Part shown: positions 56,381 to 64,000 of the stretch, piece by piece
Layout: the number at the start of each line of letters is the position of its first letter
Numbering within the stretch: position 1 is the stretch's first letter
Assembly: GCA_035048495.1 (NCBI GenBank)
Contig: CM068549.1
Coordinates: 3,691,059-3,755,058 of the forward strand
Reading direction: 5' to 3'
DNA length: 64,000 bases
From: Euptelea pleiosperma
Taxonomy: Eukaryota > Streptophyta > Magnoliopsida > Ranunculales > Eupteleaceae
The notes under the pieces: generated by a model
Databases searched by the model: none
What the model was told of the DNA's origin: nothing
What the model saw: only the letters and a program-made list of their open reading frames with translations
Translations under genes and position numbers: made by a program

Positions 56381-56584
56381 AAATATAAGTTTTTAAGGGC
56401 ATTTCGGTCTTATAAAATATTAAGAAATATACAACATGGCTTGCAAATTATTGGAATTAGCTGAATAATCTGCAAATTATTAATGAATTAATCGGGTTTA
56501 TTCTTGAATTATTGCAATTTTTAATGGATATCAATAATTTACCATCTTTTTATAATTTTTTTTGAACGAATTTTTGCATGAAAT

Positions 56585-56720
56585 TTGAGTAAAAAAATGC
56601 AGGAATCAAACTTAGAAATCACGTATCGGCTGACTTTTTGGTCTGTAGATCCACCAAGAGGTGGGACGAAAAGCCATGGTCCCCAAAATGTGACGCGTTT
56701 AATGCAACACATAGCGCGAC
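56585..56720. repeat. Half-copy of the MITE found at 56880
   Basis: GGCTGACTTTTTGGTCTGTA, GATCCACCAAGAGGTGGGACG and AAGCCATGGTCCCC follow the order of the right arm of the neighbouring MITE (GACTAATTTTTGGTATGTAG, GTCCACGTAGGGATGGGC, AAACATCCATAC). The other arm is absent. Confidence 0.5.
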
Positions 56721-56879
56721 AAGGAGATGGACCCTCACCAAATTATTCTCGAACCTATTGCGCACGTTAGTGCTGACCTGTACAAGTCTAAATTCAAATC
56801 ATTTTGTTTGACAAGAAAATAAATTGAAATCATTTTAATATTACACCCTGGTATGTTCTGTATTTAAAAATGTAGAACT

Positions 56880-57222
56880 TTGCTAACTGACGTGATGGAC
56901 CACAATATGAGCCACGTGGCATGTTTTTAGAGATTTCTGACAGCATGGATGTTTGCCTCAACCCTAAGTGGACCTACAAATACAAAATTAGCCTGATTAG
57001 TGATTTCTAGGAGTTGGATTGGAGTCGTTTTTCATGGGTTGATTATTAACCGTGGAATTTGAGCATTTTTGTGGGGTACAAAGATCCAGAGGCTTGAAAT
57101 CATTAATCAGACTAATTTTTGGTATGTAGGTCCACGTAGGGATGGGCTAAACATCCATACGGTTAGTATTCTCTAAAAAGTGTGCCACGTGGCTGATATT
57201 GTGGTTGTCATCAGCTTTGCTG
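56880..57222. mobile_element. MITE with about 120-bp inverted arms, upstream of DGK
   Basis: The left arm (CTGACGTGATGGACCACAAT, GAGCCACGTGGCATG, TTTTTAGAG, CATGGATGTTTGCC, AAGTGGACCTACAAAT, ATTAGCCTGATTAGTGATTT) pairs with the right arm (complement GCTGATGACAACCACAATAT, CAGCCACGTGGCACAC and so on) over about 120 bp. Its right end lies about 220 bp before the DGK ATG. CCACGTGG, a palindromic G-box core, occurs in both arms. No clear TSD was found. Confidence 0.85.
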
Positions 57223-57441
57223 ATGGACTCGGTCAGCAGAGTTCTACCTAAGAGGGCAGTTATGGCTCGGAATAAAATATGAAACCTCCACGGTAAAGCG
57301 GTTTCCAGCCCAGGCTGGGCAGTTGTGTCTCTGTCTCACAGAAAACTCTCTCAAACCAAAAAGAAAAAACTCCAAAAACTTTATTGTTTTTGACTTTCAA
57401 GTTTCAACCTATCATTTATATTTCCCTCCCTTCAACCGAAA

Positions 57442-60400
57442 ATGGCGGGTTTCGAGGTTAGAGACCAGATCATGGATTCACCGTCATCGGTCGGAGGCGA
57501 GTCGACTCGGATCACCGCCCGTTCCTCGCTTGTCGACTCGTTCAAGAGCTGCGGCTTTGCCGGGATCCGAGTCGATAAGGAAGATCTGAAGCGAAGGATT
57601 TTGATCCCTGAGTACCTTCGTCTCGCTATGCGCGATGCAATTCGATTGAAGGATCCGAATGCCGGTAGTGATCCCCACGTGCGCGATGGGAACAGCGAGG
57701 CTCCGGAGGCGCCGATGGTCGTATTTGTGAATTCTCAGAGCGGAGGACGTTACGGTCCCATTCTTAAAGAGAGGCTTCAGGAATTGATGGGCGAAGAACA
57801 GGTTAGGGTTTCTATTTTCCTTTTCAGTCTAGGGTTTTAATTTACCTCTTTTTTTGGCCGAGTAGTAACTCCTTATTGTTTAATTTCAGTTAGAAGTGCA
57901 GTTGAGATATGTACTAATGTTCTGGAGTCTAAACAGACCACTTAAAAATATTTGCTTTTACCATCAATTTTACAACAATTTTGTGTTGTCATGAACGAAT
58001 CTAAACTTATGAACTAACTTACCAAAAAAAAAAAAAAAAAAAAAACTTATGAGCTACGCTATAAAACTTTGGGAGATGGTGATGTGTCAAGGATAAGGAC
58101 AAGCAGCAATGATATTAGGAAACAAGTTTAGCTTCATTCTAGGGAAGCCAATTGTGGTGATATCCTTGTACTTGGATAGTTGATGAAAAAGTTTGGAAAG
58201 AAGAAGAAGAATCTCCACATGGTATTTATCGATCTCCACAAAATATACGAGGGAGTTTTCAATGAACAATCTTGTGAGTATTGTGGAGGAAAGGAGTCTT
58301 AAGAGGATATATTGACATAAGGACATAAATGAGGGACTTGTGACTAGCATGAGATTAACATGTGGAGAGATAAATGGGTTTCTAGTTGCAAATACAAGAT
58401 GATTGGGCCAAAGCTTGTATCTTTGTTATGGATGAATTAACTCTTGTATTCAAGAGGAGGTCCCTAGGTGTATGTTGTTTATAGATATTGTAGTGTTGCT
58501 TGATCAGACTAGAGAGGGGATGTCAAAATTGGAATTATCAAGGAATCTTTTAGTCTTTTAGAATTCACTGATTCTAAAATATGTTTAACCAAGCTATAGC
58601 TGATGGAGTGTAACTTTAGTGAATACATGGATGAAGACAAGGTGTGTGCAGACTTATCAAAAACAAAAAAACAAGACAAGGTGTGTGTTAATATCAATGG
58701 CCAAGAGATACCTCCAAACGACTATTTTCATTGGAGACATTATGGAGGATGTTGCCAATTGAGTTGGTTCAAATCCTTGGCAGGGATCCTACTCCCACCT
58801 CTCTAGCACAGGTCTATGATTACATTTTGGGGGAGGACAGTCGTCGCTCAGCTATGCAACTCCACAGTGGGAGTGATACTCTAGGTCAATCTGCCCTGGC
58901 TACTGCTAATCAGAAGGGCTAGAAATCCAGTTCGAAAGAGTCTGGGGACAGACCTAGATCTAAGTATGATCACTGCAGCCGCATGGGCCATATCCAGGAC
59001 ACTTGCTGGAAGCTCCATGGGCGTCCCCCAGGACAGGCTCCGACTTCTCGCAAGCGCCACCCGGCCAAACAGGGATCCCATACAGCAAACTCTGTTACTC
59101 AGGACACCACACCTCTAGTCTCTACCTCCTATGGAGACATAGACTCGTTTTCTCCTACAGATCTTGAGCGACTACACCGCATGATGGCCCAACGCAATGG
59201 TCCGGCATCCATTTCCACATTTGCATTTGCTCACACAGGTACTAAGACTGCATTTTCTGCCTCTACTGTACCTTCTAGCCCTTCTTGGATCATTGATTTA
59301 GGGGTGTCTGATCACATGACTGGTATGTCCTCCGTTTTTTCTAATTACAGCATTTGCTCTGATCACGACAAAGTTAGGATAACTGATGGCACCTATTCCT
59401 CTATCTCTAGCAAAAGGGATGGCATGATGGATATCTTCGCACTAGCTTAAGAGGGAGTGTTGGAGTTTATGTAATACCCACATAGGTGTTCATCTGGGCT
59501 GGCTGCGTCTCACTTCCCACATGGGGGCCTTATTCGTATGTTAGAGGGTTAAGTGGGCCAGCCACTTGATTTTGGCTTGTAGGGGTTTACCCTTATATAT
59601 ATATTTGAGTGGGAGAGATCGAACACAATTCAATCTCTTCTCTTCCCACAACTTCTCTCTAACCCTAATCTCCTTCTCCACCTTCTTCCGCTTCCATTAC
59701 TTTTTCCTTTCTTTTCTCCACTGGTTACAACCTAATTTACAACAGTAAGCATTAAAAAGTCTACTATACATCTGAATATGTTGTTGTGGTTCTTTACAAG
59801 AAATAATAAAAACATGTGTTTCTTGTTATACATCTAATATCTTGGAGGGACTCGACCACAAACTCGCCAAAGATTTATATCGATGGTAATATACTTTCAG
59901 CAATATAACCGTTATTTGTATTTTCTAACATCTGCTTGTTACTAATTGATTATTTGCTTTAATTATTAACCTTAGGTATCATGTTGTTATTTGGTAAACT
60001 TATTTTCTTGATTCTCTATTCATACAGAATAAAATTGCATTTTATATTCATTTAGTAACCGAAGTCTTAGTTTCTTAATTATATGAATTTCTTATTGTCA
60101 TATGTAATGCAGGTTTTTGATCTTTCAGTTGTGAAGCCTCCAGAAATTGTCCAGTATGGATTGGCTTGCCTGGAGAAGTTGGCTAGTCTTGGCGATCATT
60201 GTGCAAAAGAGACTCGTGAGAAGCTGAGGGTTGTGGTGTGTTGACTTGAATCCATCAATTGCTCAATAATATTATTTGCGTGTTACCCTGGTATAAAAAG
60301 GCTTTTTGAGGCTACGTCTTGAAGCGCCAAGAAACAGCCTCGAGGCTATAGCCTCAATGGTCATTTCTGAGGCTTAATCCTTAGTCCACTGAGGCTATAT

Positions 60401-62025
60401 CTTTGAGACTATAGCCTCGAGGCGCACATGAGGCTAAAGCCTCACTTTTATACGTTAAAATTCATCTTTTAATTTTTTCCACTCCTTTTTCCAAAATACT
60501 CTCTCCAATAATCTTTTATCATAAACCCTAAATCTAAAATGACTTAATTTTGTTCTCTAAAATCTTTTATTTTGTGAGAAATCCTAAATCTTAGCTTTCA
60601 TCCTTAGTTCTCCCCACTTGAGAGAAATTCACATAAATAGCTCAACTCTCATCGGATTTTGATTTTGTCACTTTCTACGGTTTTCTTGTGAGGAACCTCA
60701 CCAAAATCAAGCAAGAAATCAAAGCATTAGACTTGCTCGACTATTTTTGTAGTTCTATCTTGTTAGTTACTTTGTTAGTATTGATACTTTGTTGGTGGAC
60801 TTAGCGTATTAACTGTATAGTTTTAGACTAGTAATTTAGTTGTGATTGTTTTTTTTTTTAAGATTTTATATCATCATCAGGCTTTCAGCTCCAGTGCCCA
60901 ATAGTGTCACTCCCAAGCAAGGTTTAAAATTTCGGTTTCACATGCCTTTTCGATGAGGCCCAAAACCGAAATTTCTGTTAAAATTTAAAAAAACCGAAAT
61001 TATACATGAAATTTAAAAAAAAATCAAAATGTATGAAATTAAAATTTCAAAGAATGAAATTTCATGGAATTTCACGAAATTTTGAAAAATTCAATGAAAT
61101 TTCATTTTTTATGGGTTTTGGTTTTGGCATAGCTTGAAACCGAAATTTTGGTTTGAAATTTCGGCTATTTCACCAAAATTGAAAACCATGCTCCTAAGGT
61201 AAAAGCTATCAATAACTTTTATGATTATTATTTGTTATTTTTTTACATAGTATGTTGTTTCTAATTATTCTAGAATTGATTATATATAAATTTTTTTTTT
61301 TTTTTTGTGAAAATGAGGCTTACGCCTCAGCACCGCCTTGAGGTTACGCCTCATCTTTTGGAGGCAAACTGACTCGGTACCCGAACTAGCCTTTTTAAAC
61401 CTTGCGTGTAACACTTTGTTTCGTGACTAAGGTATGATTGAACCCTCGAGGTAATGGTTGCATTGCAGTATATCAATCAATTGAGCTACTAGCTCAAGCT
61501 CCATGTAACACTTGTTTGGGACAAAGCCTATATTCAAATTTCTTGTTGCAAATGTGGGAAATATTTGCGAGATCATATCTCATAAGAATCCGTGATTGCA
61601 TTTGTTCAGTAGTTGACCATCTTGAATTTTGGTGTGTGTGATTGCCAGTGGAATTTCTGGGGTTGCTTGTTGACATCTATTTATTGTTGAGAAGAATTTA
61701 AGATTACTCTGGGCAGGTTGCAGGAGGTGATGGTACAGTGGGTTGGGTACTAGGAAGTCTTTTAGAGCTTTATAGCCAGAATCGAGAGCCAGTTCCTCCA
61801 ATAGGAATCATTCCACTTGGCACAGGCAATGACCTGTCTAGGAGTTTTGGTTGGGTAAGAATTTAATTTTCATTGACTTCTCAGTTGGCTCATTGTTGTC
61901 CTAACTTATTTTTAACTGTGTTCTTGAATGGCTCGTCAGGGTGGTTCATTTCCTTTTGCATGGAAGTCAGCTGTCAAGAGATCTCTGTATAAGGCTGTTA
62001 CAGGTCCAGTTTGCCGTCTTGATAG
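57442..62025 (+). CDS. DGK: Diacylglycerol kinase, 5' part (exons 1-4), continues past window
   Basis: Exons: 57442-57801, 60113-60235, 61717-61854 and 61940-62025 (phases 0, 0, 0, then 2). The joined product has 235 full codons. After a variable N-terminus and [16 protein letters not shown], the DAGK catalytic domain begins at about residue 92 ([15 protein letters not shown]). The nucleotide-binding [10 protein letters not shown] is at 162-171 and [20 protein letters not shown] at 194-213. It phosphorylates diacylglycerol to phosphatidic acid, a lipid signal. There is no transmembrane segment or C1 domain before the kinase domain, as in the small plant DGK cluster (Arabidopsis DGK3/4/7 type). 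The ATG at 57442 has a good context (AAAATGGCG). The accessory domain lies beyond 64000. Exon 4 ends in TTGATAG with a GC donor. Introns 1, 2 and 4 are bloated by transposons. Confidence 0.93.
58100..58750 (+). pseudogene. RTE-type LINE reverse transcriptase relic in DGK intron 1
   Basis: Scattered over frames and interrupted by stops and deletions are pieces in RTE order: [13 protein letters not shown] (compare the FIDLEKAYDRV block), RGYIDI, VMDELT, then [13 protein letters not shown]…[16 protein letters not shown]. The FADD active site is lost. Sense orientation relative to DGK. The right border with the Copia relic is abrupt, near 58750. Confidence 0.75.
58751..59457 (+). pseudogene. Copia gag-protease remnant fused to the end of pol
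   Basis: Reads [18 protein letters not shown] and [12 protein letters not shown] of a Copia Gag, a stop at 58919, a zinc knuckle lacking its first cysteine ([19 protein letters not shown]), then the protease [13 protein letters not shown] in which the usual DSG is DLG. About 25 codons later it jumps from SISSK to [10 protein letters not shown], the very C-terminus of Copia pol, then TAA and a purine run. Integrase, RT and RNase H have been deleted; the junction is near 59417. Confidence 0.8.
59458..59744 (+). repeat. Copia 3' LTR
   Basis: TGTTGGAGTTTATG…AATTTACAACA, 287 bp, directly after the PPT TTAAGAGGGAG. Contains TTATATATATATTTGAG (about 59592), a TATA box. The 5' LTR is missing, so no TSD can be defined. 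Confidence 0.85.
60287..61403. mobile_element. Mutator-like element in DGK intron 2, iterating GAGGCT, 9-bp TSD
   Basis: Flanked by GCGTGTTAC (60278-60286) and GCGTGTAAC (61404-61412), 8 of 9 identical. Ends CCTGGTATAAAAAGGCT and, inverted, AAGGTTTAAAAAGGCT. Terminal regions are built from GAGGCTATAGCCTC-type words in both orientations (60300-60460 and 61315-61370). The centre holds ordinary sequence and a second nested element (60918-61190). No transposase. Confidence 0.8.
60918..61190. mobile_element. Small Mutator-like element iterating GAAATTTC, nested in the previous one
   Basis: Flanked by CTCCCAAG (60910-60917) and CTCCTAAG (61191-61198), 7 of 8 identical. Ends CAAGGTTTAAAATTTCGGTTT and, inverted, CATGGTTTTCAATTTTGG. 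The interior is almost wholly CCGAAATTT, TGAAATTTCA and AAATTTC words. Same termini as 12142-12520 but a different interior word. Confidence 0.75.
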
Positions 62026-62031
62026 GCAAGT
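62024..62031 (+). promoter_or_regulatory. DGK: Non-canonical GC splice donor of DGK exon 4
   Basis: AG followed by GCAAGT, the standard context of GC-AG introns. Homologous plant DGKs continue after L-D-S with W-H or W-K, and splitting the serine codon as AG+N at 62025 fits this. No GT donor in frame near here does. Confidence 0.7.
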
Positions 62032-63072
62032 GTTCTCTTTATTGCGTCAGAATGGATTTGTCTTCTTATTTTCATGGAGGTGGGAGTATTGATACTCTCT
62101 GTTTCCTGTCTATATGTCTGCCCTTGCAAGCACTTTATGGCTAGTGATTTTTACACCAAGAATCACATGGTTCCCATGAATTACGCGAGGGGACACACAC
62201 ACACACACAAAGCTGTAATAATCTATTTACTTGAGTACAAGTATGGGTTATTGATGACAAGGGATTGTCATAAAAGTCTGAAATAAACCGTTATGGATAC
62301 GACATGGGTGTTAGGGTGGTGGGTTCTTCTTCCTTCCCTCTTCCACTATATTCATGAGATTTTTGCAATTGGGGGTTCTCTTCTGGTTGAAAACTAGTTG
62401 TTGATAGGGGATATGTTTGTGATAACTAATTAGAACCTCTTATCGTTCAATGTCAATGTATTAAATTTTGATTTCGAGGTATGTTTTGGTCAGTCTGGAA
62501 ATGGAACTATTTCAATCAATAGAATATTGTGGAAATTTTTGTTGAAACCTTCGAAAATAATAAAACAAGTCTGAAAACACACATAAGCCATTAAATTAAA
62601 CTATAATAAACGGCCACATGTAGTGTGGAATTAAAGATCCGTAGCGTTCTCATACACACTAATGAAATATCCGAGTCCACGACAACAGAAAACAGTTATA
62701 ATGGAAATGATCATGATCGTGTCTCATTGATTATATGCACCTTAAATATGTAAAAATCTTGCTTATATGTTACAGACTATTATGTATGATGTGCACTCAT
62801 TATTATATAGTTTCTATTTTTAAAAAGTATATGAATAAAACATCAATATTTTCAGCTAATTAGAACTTGAACGAATGAACAATGATATCTACATGCTAAC
62901 TTGCTTAGTGTACATTATACATACAAGCATTTGATGCACTCGGGGCTGCTTATTTGTTTTTTGGGAAAATTACTGTAAGTGCCATAATTCTTTATTTACG
63001 GCCCAAAAAAACCAGCAAGGGAGCATTTTACTGAAATGGGGTGCCCTTTTGAAACTTTGGCCTGGCACCTCC
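62026..63072 (+). other. DGK intron 4, host part
   Basis: No exon with DGK similarity was found up to the LINE. A (CA)n microsatellite lies at 62192-62209. Frames at 61941-62286 overlap exon 4 in other phases and are shadows. Confidence 0.7.
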
Positions 63073-63890
63073 ATTTTTTTTTGATAAGTGAACTTTATTA
63101 AGGGCCAAAGCCAAAACCAATAGAAGCCAAAGCTAAAGAGGTCAAGATGACCTACCAAAAGCCAAGGCTAAACAAGGAGGAAATACAAAAGCAAAAGGGG
63201 GCATCTAACCACCGTCTCTAGTACAAAGGAGATCCCAACGAAAAACGAAGTCTTCAAAGAATAAACCTCTACATTCCAAGAACGCTTTAGACCATAAAAA
63301 CATCATTCCCTTAACCGAGAATGATCGGGGCCAAATCTTCACTTTTGCCTTCAAAGACTCTCAGCTTCCTCTCCCTCCAAAGGCCCCACACAATCGTGAA
63401 CGGAAGCATCCTCCACAGAATTCACCTTCTAGACGAAAAGGCATGGGAGTGCCAGCTGAGAAAAAGGGCCATAAGAGAGCCTGGAATCACCCAACTCATC
63501 CCAAACTCAGAAAGGAACGAAGACCAAACCTCTCTAGCCACATCACAATGTAACAAAAGGTGGTTCATAGATTCCCTGCTATACTTGCACATCCAACAGT
63601 AGTCAACAATGATTTACCCTCTAGATATAAGATGATCCACTGTCAAGATCTTGTATAGGGAGGTTTCCCAAGCAAAGAATGCCACCTCAGTTAGAATTTT
63701 AGAGCTCCATATCAGAGTAGTAGGGAAATTTGGTCGAACTGAACTGTGTAATGCCTCGTAAAATGATAGAACCATAATGGAACCTTTGTTAGTCTAGATC
63801 CATAGCCTCTTGTCCTGGGCTAAGGGACGGAGATGAACATCGAGCAATTGGGAGAGCAATCCAGAGCGGGGCTCAATCTCCCAATCATTG
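63073..63890 (-). pseudogene. L1-type LINE 3' end with zf-RVT domain, in DGK intron 4
   Basis: Read on the minus strand: LNDWEIEP, then VAFFAWETSLYKILTVDHL, then a zinc-binding reverse transcriptase-associated segment (CWMCKYSRESMNHLLLHCDVA, REVWSSFLSEFGM). Stops and shifts follow, then a non-coding tail ending in a poly-A run (T run at 63073-63082 on +). It is 5'-truncated, as usual for LINEs. It lies antisense to DGK and would not disturb splicing if spliced out with the intron. Confidence 0.85.
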
Positions 63891-64000
63891 AGGTAGTGTT
63901 TGGGAATGCTTCTGTAGAAGCGCTTTTCCAGCTTTTGACGCCGAGAAGCACTTCTTTAACATGAATTTGTGTTTGGTTTGCAAAAGCGATTTAAATTCTA
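63891..64000. mobile_element. Left end of a possible hAT-like MITE, cut by window end
   Basis: TAGTGTTTGGGAATGCTTCT, GTAGAAGCGCTTTTCC and GAGAAGCACTTCT resemble the common plant MITE group beginning GTGTTTGG. The other terminus is outside the window, so this cannot be confirmed. Confidence 0.35.

Larger units (their letters stand above)
57802..60112 (+). other. DGK intron 1
   Basis: GTTAGG donor and ATGCAG acceptor, 2311 bp. It contains a poly-A run (58026-58045), an RTE-type LINE relic and a Copia deletion derivative. The host part of the intron is therefore under 1 kb. Confidence 0.9.

Noticed and set aside
57323..57589. 88-codon frame overlapping DGK exon 1 and its 5' leader
   Set aside because: Out of phase with the DGK frame, which has clear family similarity.

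Overview
This is nuclear DNA of a flowering plant. It is AT-rich and intron-bearing, and almost all of it is retrotransposon, solo LTR and MITE sequence. The only host gene I can support is the 5' part of a plant diacylglycerol kinase (DGK, small type without C1 domains) at 57442 onward on the + strand. Four coding exons are visible and the gene runs off the right edge. The species cannot be fixed from the sequence alone.

Layout. 1-14390: MITEs (450-711, 1110-1353, 2306-2615), a tRNA-derived SINE-like piece (about 1555-1650), a LINE ORF2 fragment (2616-3500), LTR fragments, an AATCGATTGG tandem array (5588-5968), an antisense piece of an Athila-like non-autonomous element (7012-8330), a GTCAA-rich repeat field (9600-10435) and a small Mutator-like element with a perfect 10-bp target duplication (12142-12520).

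14396-51130: a nested stack, resolved by target site duplications (TSDs) and by comparing LTR copies. LTR fragment Y (from 14396) abuts LTR fragment Z (15065-15164, continuing at 49742). Z is split by element A (15165-49736, TSD GTAAG), a pol-less LTR element about 10.8 kb long once its insertions are subtracted. A contains (i) a complete Athila-type Ty3/gypsy element at 19333-29654 (TSD AGAAC, Gag-protease and Pol readable); (ii) an antisense solo LTR of A's own family at 32725-36707; and, inside A's 3' LTR, (iii) an antisense own-family solo LTR at 37836-44575 (TSD GAAGA), itself split by a 3.8-kb solo LTR of another family at 38326-42139 (TSD GAATT), and (iv) another antisense own-family solo LTR at 44821-47558 (TSD GAAGC).

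51150-57300: older LTR pieces, a Copia-type LTR on the minus strand, a GC-richer repeat cluster (55330-56380) and a long-TIR MITE next to the DGK 5' end. 57442-64000: DGK exons 1-4, with introns carrying an RTE-type LINE relic, a Copia deletion derivative, a Mutator-like element with a second element nested in it, and an L1-type LINE 3' end.

How the parts relate. The Athila-type element has Gag, protease, RT, RNase H and integrase. Element A lacks all pol domains but shares with it a tRNA-Asp-like primer binding site and a two-copy 'hairpin with GGA in the loop, then TTGGGGG' module before the 3' LTR. I infer that A is a dependent element mobilised by Athila-type machinery. The most unusual signals are this module, the recurring GGAGTTGCA/TGCAACTCC palindromes in A-family LTRs, and a set of small Mutator-like elements whose interiors each iterate a different self-complementary word.
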